Shown here: one piece after another, positions 1 to 7,789 of the stretch | How the letters are laid out: each line of letters opens with the position of its first letter | Position numbering within the stretch: position 1 is the stretch's first letter | Origin: JAKEGN01 sp964465665 | GTDB lineage: Bacteria > Pseudomonadota > Gammaproteobacteria > Steroidobacterales > Woeseiaceae | Length of the DNA: 19,628 bases | Assembly: GCA_964465665.1 (NCBI GenBank) | Contig: CAYXKM010000063.1 | Span: forward strand, 1 to 19,628 | Reading direction: 5' to 3' | Translations under genes and position numbers: made by a program | Notes under the pieces: generated by a model | What the model was told of the DNA's origin: nothing | Database searches by the model: none | What the model saw: only the letters and a program-made list of their open reading frames with translations

Positions 1-184
1 TGGCAATTGGCTCGTGAAAATTCTCGCGAGAGAACAGCGGTTTGTCTTCGGCGTGTACCGGCGCCAGATGAAGGCCATCGGCTGTCTTGGCGAGATCGAC
101 CGATACTTTGGCGCGCCGGCCACGACTCGAAATTGGAATACAATCGCCGCAATCGGTAAGGTGCTGGGCAATGGACAGACTTGA
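1..184 (+). CDS. C-terminal fragment of an unidentified protein, cut by the left edge
   Basis: Reading frame 2 is open from the left edge for 60 codons and stops with TGA at 182-184. The peptide has a mixed, protein-like composition and ends in a segment reading IDRYFGAPATTRNWNTI. I do not recognise the family. A second frame is also open to about position 165, so openness alone is weak evidence. This frame is preferred because its product has alternating hydrophobic and charged residues and reaches exactly to the next gene. Its TGA directly abuts the GTG at 185, an alternative upstream start of the dehydrogenase gene, so the two genes may be cotranscribed. No function is assigned. Confidence 0.5.
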   Translation, partial: GNWLVKILAREQRFVFGVYRRQMKAIGCLGEIDRYFGAPATTRNWNTIAAIGKVLGNGQT

Positions 185-235
185 GTGGTGGGAAGCGGTC
201 ATCAGATCGCGAGCGTTAGCGAGACAGGGGCCCAA

Positions 236-2227
236 ATGCTAACGATGAGACAGATCGTGTTATGCACGCTACCGGTTGTGGTCCTGTTGAGCGCTTGTGT
301 TCGACCTGCTCCGGATGTACCCGAACTGGCAGTCGATTGGGCTGCGTACGGGCGAGACGTACAAGGCACACGCTATCTTCCCGCGTCGGGTATTACTCGC
401 GACAACGTTCACCAACTCGAAGCAGCGTGGACCTATCGCACCGGCGAGACGGAGCCGCGTTTCGCGACTACGCAAGAGACCTCGTTTCAGACGACGCCGA
501 TCGTAGTGGACGGAACTCTCTACCTGTCGACGCCACTCGGGCGGGTGATCGCATTGGATCCCGCTACGGGAGACGCATTGTGGGTGTTCGATCCTGACAT
601 CCAACGGGATGTTCCCTACGGCGATTTCGCCAGTCGCGGTTTGTCGACGTGGCTTGACGATGAGGCGCCAGCCGATGCTGACTGCCGGCGCAGCATCTAC
701 GTGGCCAACGCGCAGTCGCAACTGATCGCACTGGATGCGAACGATGGACGGCCCTGCGCCGCGTTCGGCAACAATGGCAAGGTCGACCTCCGACAGGGAT
801 TGCGGATTCCGCCGTTCGAGACCCAGGCGTATTCGATGACATCGCCGCCCGTTGTTGCGAATGGGCTCGTGGTGGTCGGCTCGTCCATAGCCGACAACAG
901 CCGTCCAAATCCTGCCAGTGGTGAGATCCGCGCGTTTGACGCGCGCAGCGGCGCGTTACGCTGGAGCTGGGATCCGATCCCGCAGGATCCGACTGATCCT
1001 GCGTACGCAGAATGGCGAGGCGAACTGGCGCAGCGCACCGGCGGGGCGAATGCCTGGTCGGCCCTGTCCGCCGACCCGGAACGCGATCTCGTTTTCGTCC
1101 CGACCTCCAGCCCGGCTCCGGACTATTACGGGGTCCTGCGGCTCGGGGACAACCGCTATGCCAATTCTATCGCGGCACTCAGATTGTCCACCGGCGAACT
1201 GGTGTGGGCGTTTCAGACCGTGCATCACGATCTGTGGGATTACGACAACGCTTCTCCGCCGGCATTGGTGACGCTCGTGCACGACGGCGCCGAAATTCCG
1301 GTTGTGCTTCAGGCCACGAAGAGCGGCATGCTGTTCGTGCTCAACCGGCAGACCGGCGCGCCCATCTTCCCGATCGAGGAACGTCCGGTTCCCGTGAGCG
1401 ACATTCCCGGCGAAGAGGCAGCTCCGACACAACCTTTCACCGCACGGATCCCGCCGCTCAGCCCGCATCAGCTCGCGGCTGAGGACGCCTGGGGCATTAC
1501 GGACGCGGATCGAGCCGCATGCCGCGCGGACCTCGATGGCCTGCGGAACGAGGGGATCTTCACGCCCCCAAGCGTGCAGGGCACGTTGGCGATACCGTCA
1601 AACATCGGTGGAGCGCACTGGGGTGGCGTGACCGTCGATCCCGTGCGGCAGATCGCCGTCGTGCCGGTCAACCGGATCGCCGCTATGGTGCAACTGATCC
1701 CGCGCGACGAGTTCGATCGCGATCGCTTTCGGGCGGAAGACACGCGCCTTGGACACAACTACGAGTACAACATGATGCTGGGCACACCGTACGTGATGCG
1801 CCGCCGCATCCTGTTGAGCCCCTCCGGCCTGCCGTGCTCGCCGCCCCCATGGGGCGCGCTGGTCGCAGTCGATCTGAAGTCGGGCAAGAAGTTGTGGGAG
1901 ACTCCTCTCGGATCGTTCACCCGGCCGTTCGGTCCGGAGATGGCGTCCCGGATCAGCGAGGCATGGGGCTCACCGAATCTTGGCGGCCCGATCGCCACGG
2001 CGGGCGGAGTCGTATTTGTCGCGGCCGCACTGGATCGCTGGCTCCGCGCTTACGACATCGAGAGTGGTCGGGAACTTTGGCGTGGACCGCTGCCTGAAAG
2101 CGGGAAAGCCACGCCTATGAGCTACCAGCTGCGGTCCGGGGAGCAGTTCGTCATTATCGCCGTTGGCGGGGGTGACGTTTTTGGAACAGGAGATTACCTG
2201 GTTGCGTTTCGCTTGCGCGGTGCCTGA
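236..2227 (+). CDS. PQQ-dependent dehydrogenase, glucose/quinate dehydrogenase-like, predicted lipoprotein
   Basis: This is a predicted quinoprotein dehydrogenase with an eight-bladed beta-propeller, oxidising a sugar or alcohol in the periplasm using PQQ. ATG 236 is chosen because AGGGG lies just upstream and the product then begins with a lipoprotein signal peptide: MLTMRQ, a hydrophobic stretch, and the lipobox LSAC with Cys at residue 21. The frame stays open upstream to GTG 185. Family hallmarks in order are WAAYGRDVQGTRYLP near the mature N-terminus, HHDLWDYD with its acidic residues in the middle, NRQTGAPIFPIEERPVP, GGAHWGGVTVDP, LPCSPPPWGALVAVD, and GSPNLGGPIATAGG near the C-terminus. 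There is no CxxCH haem motif and no five-helix membrane anchor of the Gcd type, so electrons must leave by another carrier or to quinone. At about 663 residues it fits the family once such an anchor is absent. No PQQ synthesis genes are visible. The substrate cannot be decided from sequence. Confidence 0.88.
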   Translation: MLTMRQIVLCTLPVVVLLSACVRPAPDVPELAVDWAAYGRDVQGTRYLPASGITRDNVHQLEAAWTYRTGETEPRFATTQETSFQTTPIVVDGTLYLSTPLGRVIALDPATGDALWVFDPDIQRDVPYGDFASRGLSTWLDDEAPADADCRRSIYVANAQSQLIALDANDGRPCAAFGNNGKVDLRQGLRIPPFETQAYSMTSPPVVANGLVVVGSSIADNSRPNPASGEIRAFDARSGALRWSWDPIPQDPTDPAYAEWRGELAQRTGGANAWSALSADPERDLVFVPTSSPAPDYYGVLRLGDNRYANSIAALRLSTGELVWAFQTVHHDLWDYDNASPPALVTLVHDGAEIPVVLQATKSGMLFVLNRQTGAPIFPIEERPVPVSDIPGEEAAPTQPFTARIPPLSPHQLAAEDAWGITDADRAACRADLDGLRNEGIFTPPSVQGTLAIPSNIGGAHWGGVTVDPVRQIAVVPVNRIAAMVQLIPRDEFDRDRFRAEDTRLGHNYEYNMMLGTPYVMRRRILLSPSGLPCSPPPWGALVAVDLKSGKKLWETPLGSFTRPFGPEMASRISEAWGSPNLGGPIATAGGVVFVAAALDRWLRAYDIESGRELWRGPLPESGKATPMSYQLRSGEQFVIIAVGGGDVFGTGDYLVAFRLRGA

Positions 2228-2268
2228 CGCCGCTGCGCTCAAGCACTAGGCCCCATAGAAGGTGTACC

Positions 2269-2940
2269 GTGGTCGATGAGTCAGGGGCTAGCATAGTTCG
2301 TAACTCAGTCGAGATCATCGCTTTCATATCGGTCGTTGTTGCGGACGCGATGGGCTTGGTGCCGATTACGCAGACAATATTTCTCGTCCCCCTGATCTGG
2401 ATATTCCTTCGCTTAAGAAATGCGCGCTGGTCAACGATCGGATTCTATAGACCTGAGAGTTTGAAACAGGCAATCGTCGTGGGAATCCTTGCCGGTGTGC
2501 TCCTGGAGATGTTTGCCGTACTCGTGACCACTCCGGGCATAAGCGCGCTCCTTGGCGTAGAGCCCGATTACTCTGAGCTCAAGGCCGTCCAGGGAAACTG
2601 GAAGCTGTTGCTTGTGTTTTTATGCTTCTCATGGGTAATTGCAGCGTTTGGCGAAGAGATTTGCTTCCGAGGCTTCCTGATGCAGCGCTTGGCGCAAGTC
2701 TTCGGCGAAGGCCGAACCGCCTGGATTGCGAGTTTACTGGTGTCCAGCGCTCTGTTTGGCTGGGGACATACGGAGCAAGGTATATCTGGCTGGATTCAGG
2801 AAGGCCTGAGCGGTCTTTGGCTAGGAATCCTGTTTCTGGCGACAAAGAGAAATCTCGCTGTACCGATCGTTGCGCACGGCGTTTCGAACACGCTTGCTTT
2901 CGTACTCATCTATCATGGAATGTATCCTGGCCTCGGCTAG
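2269..2940 (+). CDS. CPBP-family intramembrane protein (Abi/CAAX-protease-like)
   Basis: This is a 223-residue polytopic membrane protein of the CPBP (CAAX protease and bacteriocin-processing) family. The family motifs are complete: EExxxR as EEICFR at residues 129-134, FxxxH as FGWGH at 163-167, and HxxxN as HGVSN at 203-207. In studied relatives these residues form the intramembrane glutamate-type protease site. The substrate here is unknown. Hydrophobic segments lie near residues 12-50, 68-95, 112-128, 148-165 and 178-220. The start is GTG 2269 with AGAAGG six bases upstream. The gene follows the dehydrogenase by 41 bases. By eye it is less GC-rich than the core genes and uses AGA and TTA codons, which suggests a different origin. 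Possible roles include bacteriocin self-immunity or protein maturation, but nothing nearby supports a choice. Confidence 0.88.
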   Translation: MVDESGASIVRNSVEIIAFISVVVADAMGLVPITQTIFLVPLIWIFLRLRNARWSTIGFYRPESLKQAIVVGILAGVLLEMFAVLVTTPGISALLGVEPDYSELKAVQGNWKLLLVFLCFSWVIAAFGEEICFRGFLMQRLAQVFGEGRTAWIASLLVSSALFGWGHTEQGISGWIQEGLSGLWLGILFLATKRNLAVPIVAHGVSNTLAFVLIYHGMYPGLG

Positions 2941-2997
2941 TTGGGGCACAACGATTCATTCAAGCCGAAGCCGCTTCGCGGGTCTTGGAAGGAGAGA

Positions 2998-4005
2998 ATG
3001 AACTACTCAGCAGCAGTACGGGAAATCTGGCGCCGCCACCCCCCCGGCAACGCCGCGCGTGATTATGTGAGTCTCGTGCGCTATGCGACGCTAGCGGCAT
3101 CGAGCCACAATACGCAGCCCTGGAAGTTTAAGTTTGAGCCCAACAGGATCGTTATTCTTCCGGATCTGTCGCGACGCTGTCCAGCAGTCGATCCAGACGA
3201 TCACCACTTGTACGCAAGCCTCGGGTGTGCGGTTGAGAATCTGCTTCTGGCTGCACATGCCGCCGGGTTGAAAGGTCACTATTCCTACGACGCGTCCGCA
3301 TCGAACGTGCGAATAGACTTCGAAAAGACGACTGCCTTTCGGTCAACCTTGTTCGACGCCATTCCGAAGCGTCAGTGCACCCGGGCCGAATATGACGGAT
3401 CATCGCTCTCTGGTGACCAGCTCCGCCAGCTTGAGGAGACCGGGGGCGGCAATGGCGTCTCTGTCATGCTTCTCACAGACAGCGGACGAAAGGAGCAGGT
3501 TGCCGAATACGTCGCGGAGGGCAACATCACTCAATTCGGCGATGCCGCGTGGGTTGACGAGCTGAAATCGTGGATCCGCTTCAACGCTCGCGACGCGGTG
3601 CGCACCGGTGACGGCCTGTACGGTCCGACAGTGGGCAGCCCCGACGTGCCGCGATGGCTCGGAAAGCTGTTCATGCGCTTCGCGTTTTCTGCGAAGAACC
3701 AGAATCGAAAGGACATCCGGCACATCCGGAGTTCGGCCGCCATAGCGGTGGTGTTTTCCGAGGCTGACGACAAACCACATTGGATTGAGGCGGGCCGATG
3801 TTACGAGCGTCTTGCTCTCCAGGCCACTGCGTTGGATCTGCGCACCGCGTTCATCAACCAGCCAGTAGAAGTGCCCGCACTGCGTCCGCAGTTTGCCCGC
3901 TTCCTCGATATCGGCAATCGGCGCCCCGACCTCATCGTGCGGATCGGTCGTGGCCCCGAGATGCCACGATCGCTACGGCGACCGGTGGAGCAAGTTCTTG
4001 TTTGA
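2998..4005 (+). CDS. Acg-like nitroreductase / FMN-binding protein
   Basis: The 335-residue product belongs to the Acg group of double nitroreductase-fold proteins, named after Mycobacterium tuberculosis Acg (Rv2032). The diagnostic segment ASSHNTQPW is at residues 34-42, and the C-terminus has the usual RRPDLIVRIGRGPEMPRSLRRP ending before the stop. Family members bind FMN under a lid, and several seem to act as flavin stores or redox proteins rather than classical nitroreductases. The function here is inferred only from family. ATG 2998 is preferred because a strong GGAAGGAG site sits at 2989-2996. The frame is also open from TTG 2941, immediately after the preceding stop. No signal peptide is seen, so it is probably cytoplasmic. 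The gene appears intact. Confidence 0.85.
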   Translation: MNYSAAVREIWRRHPPGNAARDYVSLVRYATLAASSHNTQPWKFKFEPNRIVILPDLSRRCPAVDPDDHHLYASLGCAVENLLLAAHAAGLKGHYSYDASASNVRIDFEKTTAFRSTLFDAIPKRQCTRAEYDGSSLSGDQLRQLEETGGGNGVSVMLLTDSGRKEQVAEYVAEGNITQFGDAAWVDELKSWIRFNARDAVRTGDGLYGPTVGSPDVPRWLGKLFMRFAFSAKNQNRKDIRHIRSSAAIAVVFSEADDKPHWIEAGRCYERLALQATALDLRTAFINQPVEVPALRPQFARFLDIGNRRPDLIVRIGRGPEMPRSLRRPVEQVLV

Positions 4006-4027
4006 GCAGGGCGGACGATTCACAGCG

Positions 4028-4140
4028 TCAGGCCCGCGCTATTCTTATCCGGGCAAAAACTCGGGGTGGTCGAGGAAGGTGCCCTGGCCGACTTGCTGCT
4101 GGTCGACGGCGATCCGCTCGCTAACCTCGAGCTTGTTGAT
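4028..4140 (+). pseudogene. Frameshifted remnant of an amidohydrolase C-terminus
   Basis: Between the nitroreductase stop and the VOC gene, one frame encodes SGPRYSYPGK (4028-4057) and another continues, after two extra bases at 4058-4059, with LGVVEEGALADLLLVDGDPL (4060-4119) and then ANLELV (4120-4137). Joined, these read like the C-terminal strand region of imidazolonepropionase-like metal-dependent amidohydrolases, where a PYPGKLG-like segment runs into ADLLLVDGDPL. The break is at a run of five A (4055-4059). Either two bases were gained or one was lost from an original AAAAAA. The recognisable part stops near 4140, and the usual C-terminal continuation is absent. None of the catalytic histidine or aspartate region is present, so this is a fossil, not a working enzyme. 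The VOC gene ribosome binding site lies just after it. Confidence 0.62.
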
Positions 4141-4170
4141 CGCGGCTCTCAACAGGTTGGAGGAAGCACC

Positions 4171-4536
4171 ATGCAGATAACGTACGTGAACATCTTCGTC
4201 AGTGATCTCGCTCGAGCGACAACGTTCTATAAAGAGAAGCTCGGGCTTGAACTTCAGTTTTCCTCACTGGACCACAACTATGCCTCATTCTCGGTTGGCT
4301 CGGTTCGACTTGGGATCGCCGTTCCAGCACCCGCTGAAGCGAAGCTCATCGGGCGGCACACGGGGGTCGGTCTGGCAGTGGCTGATCTTGAATCGGAGCA
4401 CACGCGCCTTGCGGGACTTGACGTGAGCTTCCCAATGCCGCCTGCGAGGCAGCCATGGGGCGGCTTTATGGCGCTGCTAGAGGACCCGGACGGTAACATC
4501 TTTTATTTGGATCAGATCTCTGCGGTTCATGGGTAA
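4171..4536 (+). CDS. VOC-family (glyoxalase/bleomycin-resistance fold) protein
   Basis: The 121-residue product has the two beta-alpha-beta-beta-beta halves of the vicinal oxygen chelate fold. The first half begins ITYVNIFVSDLARATTFYKEKLGLE, split here as residues 3-15 and 16-27. The second begins near GVGLAVADLESE (65-76) and ends with the signature LLEDPDGNIFYLDQ (102-115), where Glu104 is a likely metal ligand by family. Members include lyases, dioxygenases and antibiotic-binding proteins, and sequence alone does not decide among them. It probably works as a dimer, as short VOC proteins usually do. ATG 4171 is chosen over the longer frame from 4066 because TTGGAGGAAG lies immediately upstream, and because the longer frame only reads through the amidohydrolase remnant. 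Confidence 0.86.
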   Translation: MQITYVNIFVSDLARATTFYKEKLGLELQFSSLDHNYASFSVGSVRLGIAVPAPAEAKLIGRHTGVGLAVADLESEHTRLAGLDVSFPMPPARQPWGGFMALLEDPDGNIFYLDQISAVHG

Positions 4537-4543
4537 CAGGACT

Positions 4544-4560
4544 TCAGGCAGGTTGCCTGA
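4544..4560. repeat. Short perfect inverted repeat after the VOC gene
   Basis: TCAGGCA, a three-base loop GGT, and TGCCTGA form a perfect 7-bp hairpin starting eight bases after the VOC stop codon. No run of T follows on either side, so it is not a clear intrinsic terminator. It could protect the 3' end of the mRNA or pause transcription. The rest of 4537-4641 holds no gene I can see apart from the AAGGAG site of the next one. Confidence 0.45.
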
Positions 4561-4641
4561 CAACTCATTCAAGCGTGCCGGATGCGCCGTACCGTCTGGT
4601 AGACACTCTGAACTAACTGTTTCGGCGTAAGGAGTACATTG

Positions 4642-5076
4642 ATGTCATATCATGAGTCGCAATCGGGGAAATGGTTCTGGACAGTCGGTATCCTGGGACT
4701 TGCCTGGAACGCAATCGGAATCGTCACATTTCTCATGACCGTGACGCTTACCCAGGATGCTTTGGATGCGATGCCCCCTGCTGAGCGCGCACTTCACGCG
4801 GACGTCCCACTTTGGGTCAACCTGTCCTACGCAATCGCCGTATTCGGCGGCACTGTCGGTTGTGCATTGTTGCTACTAAGAAAATCCCTGGCTGTTCCTG
4901 CATTGTTGCTATCTTTGGCAGGAATACTAGTGCAGATGGGACATGCACTCTTCTTTACCGAGATGCTGCAGGTACTCGGGCCGTCCGCCGCAGTATTGCC
5001 GATCATGATCATCGCCGTTGCGGCGTATCTCCTTTGGTTTTCGGTGTCGGCCAGGAGACGCGGCCGGATAAGGTAA
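4642..5076 (+). CDS. Small four-helix membrane protein of unknown function
   Basis: The 144-residue product has four predicted membrane helices at about residues 11-35, 59-79, 83-106 and 116-136, with a basic tail ARRRGRIR that should lie in the cytoplasm. The loop after helix 1 has a short conserved-looking acidic patch, MPPAERALHAD (44-54). Similar small proteins are common in proteobacteria and are sometimes labelled sugar transporters without experimental support, so I give no function. ATG 4642 follows AAGGAG at 4629-4634 with good spacing. It is the last gene of the + strand accessory block and faces moeA across a 176-base gap. The product looks intact. Confidence 0.8.
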   Translation: MSYHESQSGKWFWTVGILGLAWNAIGIVTFLMTVTLTQDALDAMPPAERALHADVPLWVNLSYAIAVFGGTVGCALLLLRKSLAVPALLLSLAGILVQMGHALFFTEMLQVLGPSAAVLPIMIIAVAAYLLWFSVSARRRGRIR

Positions 5077-5252
5077 CACTGCTCGTGCTATCGCAATATC
5101 CGGGGCGGCGCAGGAGACAACCATGAATCGAGCTACGTCAGTTCTATGGTCGTCCGTCCATTGCGGACAGCGCCGTGCAGCCCGGCTTGTTGGCCTCGAA
5201 TCACTCGAATCCTTTCTTGCCGCACATATCGCTGCAAAGTGCGTGGAACCGG

Positions 5253-6464
5253 TCAGGGCCGATCCCAAAGGTGCAACGGCACCGTCATGCCTGCCGGAAA
5301 GTCACTCAGTTCCTGCGCCAGTTCCACGTAGCCGTCGGTACCGCTCAGTGCGGTGAAATCGCCCGAAGTGTTGGTCGGAGCAGGGGTTGCCATTACGACG
5401 CCGACGTCGCGACTCGAGATTCGGACCGGCAGAAAGCAGGTGAGCTTCGGCTCAAAAGCGAACGCGGCAGACAGTACCGCGTAGCGCGCTGGCGCGGCAG
5501 CACGCCCGCTGGCGGCCAACATTGCGGGCAATACGTACTGCCGGCAACACACCAGCGTCGACACCGGGTTACCGGGCAGGGCAAATACCGCTTGCCCTCG
5601 TGAGCCCATGCCGAACCACATCGGTTTGCCCGGACGCTGACTGATGCCATGAAACACTTTGCGGACGCCGAGATCGGCAAGCACGCCGGGAACGTAATCC
5701 GCTTTGCCCATGGAAACGCCACCGCTGAGAATCAGGATTGCGGCTTCATCGAGATGTCGTGCAAGCCGTTCACGCAACAATGCCGGTTCATCGGCGATAT
5801 GGTCCTGTTCGCAATCGGTGTATCCCTGCTGCGTGAGCATGGCAACAAGCGCTGGTCCGTTGGACAGCCGCACCTGGTGTGCGGCGATTGCTGCACCGGC
5901 CGGAACCAGTTCGTTGCCGGTGGAGATCACCCGTATCACCGGGCGGCGGCTGACACTCACAGTCGGCAATCCACAGGAAGCAATGATTGCGATTTCCATG
6001 GGCGAGATCGCGGTGCCGGCATCGAGCAGCTTCTGGCCTTTGCGGTAATCCGAACCCTGCGGATGGATGAACTGGCGGGGCAGGGCGACGTAGTCTTTTT
6101 CAACGGTCGCGATGCCGCCGTCGACGGCGATGCGTTCGACCGGTATCACGCAATCGGTTTTGCCGGGCAACATGGCGCCAGTCATGATTTCGATGCAGTT
6201 GCGATTGCCGCCGAGCGTCTGCAGCGGATCGCCCGCGTGCTGGGTGCCCTGGATGTGAAATTTTCGCTGCCCGGTCTGCCATGTATCGAAACGCACGGCG
6301 ATGCCGTCCATCATCACGCGATCGAACGGCGGTTGATCGCGCTCTGCAATCACCGGTTGCCGCAGGACCCGGCCGCAGGCTTCACTGACGGAAACTGTCT
6401 CAGTCGCAAACGCCGGCAGCGAATGGCGGATGGTGTCGCTCGCCTGTGCCGGTGTGATTGCCAT
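5253..6464 (-). CDS. moeA: Molybdopterin molybdenumtransferase MoeA
   Basis: MoeA inserts molybdate into adenylylated molybdopterin, the last general step of molybdenum cofactor synthesis in the cytoplasm. The 403-residue product has the expected domains: an N-terminal region with PPFDRVMMDGIAV (45-57), an LDAGTAISPMEIAIIASCG hinge (147-165), then the MogA-like domain with STGNELV (181-187), LSGGVSMGKADYV (246-258), QRPGKPMWFG (276-285) and ALPGNPVSTLV (295-305), and a C-terminal beta domain. MMDG replaces the AMDG of the E. coli enzyme, a variant seen in many MoeA proteins. The start at 6464 is set by AAGG just upstream and by the conserved N-terminus. The longer open frame to 6683 runs antisense-like through purD. 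Only four bases separate it from the purD stop, so it is probably cotranscribed and translationally coupled. No other cofactor genes are in the window. Confidence 0.93.
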   Translation of the reverse strand: MAITPAQASDTIRHSLPAFATETVSVSEACGRVLRQPVIAERDQPPFDRVMMDGIAVRFDTWQTGQRKFHIQGTQHAGDPLQTLGGNRNCIEIMTGAMLPGKTDCVIPVERIAVDGGIATVEKDYVALPRQFIHPQGSDYRKGQKLLDAGTAISPMEIAIIASCGLPTVSVSRRPVIRVISTGNELVPAGAAIAAHQVRLSNGPALVAMLTQQGYTDCEQDHIADEPALLRERLARHLDEAAILILSGGVSMGKADYVPGVLADLGVRKVFHGISQRPGKPMWFGMGSRGQAVFALPGNPVSTLVCCRQYVLPAMLAASGRAAAPARYAVLSAAFAFEPKLTCFLPVRISSRDVGVVMATPAPTNTSGDFTALSGTDGYVELAQELSDFPAGMTVPLHLWDRP

Positions 6465-6468
6465 GGCC

Positions 6469-7755
6469 TTAAGTGTTGTCCCTGCCGATTGCCCGGTGCC
6501 CGATGTCCTTACGGTAGAAAGCATCGGCCCAGTGAATGCGATCGACGCCAGCGTAGGCGCGATCCCTGGCTTCAACCACGTCGCCACCCAGGCCGACGAC
6601 ACACAGCACGCGACCGCCGGTGGTGACGACGCGGTCATCGTCGATGGACGTACCGGCATGAAACACCTTGCAGCTATCGTCATCCGTATCGAACAGGCCG
6701 CTGATCTCGTCGTTCCGCCGATAGGCGCCGGGGTAACCGCCGGCTGCCATGACCACGCCGAGCGATGCGCGCGAATCCCAGTCGGCGACGTATTCCGGCA
6801 GGCGTCCCTGCAACGTTGCCATGCACAAGGTCACCAGGTCGGAACGAAGCCTCGCCATTATGGGCTGGGTCTCCGGATCGCCCATGCGGCAATTGAACTC
6901 GATGACTTTCGGCGTGCCGTCTGCCGTGATCATGAGACCGGCATACAGGAAACCGGTGTACTGAATGTCATCGGCGCGAAGGCCTTCGAGTGTCGGATAA
7001 ATGACCTGGTCGAGTATGCGCTGCTGCATGGCGGGGCTGACCACCGGAGCAGGGGAATAAGCACCCATGCCGCCGGTGTTCGGCCCGGTGTCGCCGTCAT
7101 CGCGCGCTTTGTGATCCTGCGAGCTCGCCATCGGGATCACATTCCGCCCGTCGGTGATGACGATGAAACTCGCTTCTTCGCCCTCGAGGAATTCTTCGAC
7201 GACTATTTTCGCACCGGCCTCGCCGAAGCTGCCGGTCCCCAGCATGTCCATCGCGGCCCGTTCGGCTTCTGCGACCGTGCGCGCGACCACCACGCCTTTG
7301 CCCGCCGCGAGTCCGTCCGCCTTGATCACGATCGGTGCGCCTTGCTTCCGGATGTGCGCAAGTGCCGCATCGAGATCGGTGAAGGTTGCGTAATTTGCAG
7401 TCGGTATGCGATGCCGCTTGAGGAACTCCTTGGTGAATGCTTTCGAACCCTCGAGTTGCGCGGCCGCTGCAGTCGGGCCGAAGCACGGCAAGCCGTGTTC
7501 GGCGAAACGATCGGCAATGCCGGCGACCAGCGGAACTTCGGGGCCGACGATCGTCAGTTCGATCTTTTCCTGCTTAGCAAAATCGAGTAGGCCACCGATG
7601 TCATCCGCCGCGATCGAAACATTGCGTACGCCCGGCTCGAGCGCCGTGCCGGCGTTCCCCGGTGCGACGATCACATCGGTAGCCAGCGTAGATTGTGCGC
7701 ATTTCCATGCCAATGCGTGTTCACGACCGCCACCGCCAATGATGAGTATTTTCAT
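6469..7755 (-). CDS. purD: Phosphoribosylamine-glycine ligase (GAR synthetase)
   Basis: PurD joins glycine to 5-phosphoribosylamine with ATP, the second step of de novo purine synthesis. The 428-residue product has the usual length. It shows the N-terminal nucleotide-binding segment LIIGGGGREHALA (4-16), VGPEVPLVAG (70-79), the ATP-grasp strand VIKADGLAAGKGVVVA (143-158), EEFLEGEEAS (187-196) and the family signature DDGDTGPNTGGMGAYSP (219-235). A CRMGDPETQ metal-binding segment follows about 55 residues later. ATG 7755 begins MKILIIGG as in homologues, although the ribosome binding site is weak. It lies 34 bases after purH in the same operon and directly precedes moeA. Confidence 0.97.
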   Translation of the reverse strand: MKILIIGGGGREHALAWKCAQSTLATDVIVAPGNAGTALEPGVRNVSIAADDIGGLLDFAKQEKIELTIVGPEVPLVAGIADRFAEHGLPCFGPTAAAAQLEGSKAFTKEFLKRHRIPTANYATFTDLDAALAHIRKQGAPIVIKADGLAAGKGVVVARTVAEAERAAMDMLGTGSFGEAGAKIVVEEFLEGEEASFIVITDGRNVIPMASSQDHKARDDGDTGPNTGGMGAYSPAPVVSPAMQQRILDQVIYPTLEGLRADDIQYTGFLYAGLMITADGTPKVIEFNCRMGDPETQPIMARLRSDLVTLCMATLQGRLPEYVADWDSRASLGVVMAAGGYPGAYRRNDEISGLFDTDDDSCKVFHAGTSIDDDRVVTTGGRVLCVVGLGGDVVEARDRAYAGVDRIHWADAFYRKDIGHRAIGRDNT

Positions 7756-7789
7756 AAAGTCGAATCCACTTCGCGCCGGCGACGACCCG

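Noticed and set aside
4066..4170. N-terminal extension of the VOC protein
   Set aside because: The extension encodes an amidohydrolase tail, and the VOC ATG at 4171 has its own AGGAAG site, so the extension is read-through, not a fusion.
5123..5356. 77-codon + strand frame with a good ribosome binding site
   Set aside because: It runs over the 3' end of moeA, and its product has no recognisable features. It is kept only as a possible stub in the findings.
6430..7590. Long + strand open frame of 386 codons opposite purD
   Set aside because: It is antisense to a complete purD with all motifs. Long antisense frames are common in GC-rich genes, and the product resembles no family.
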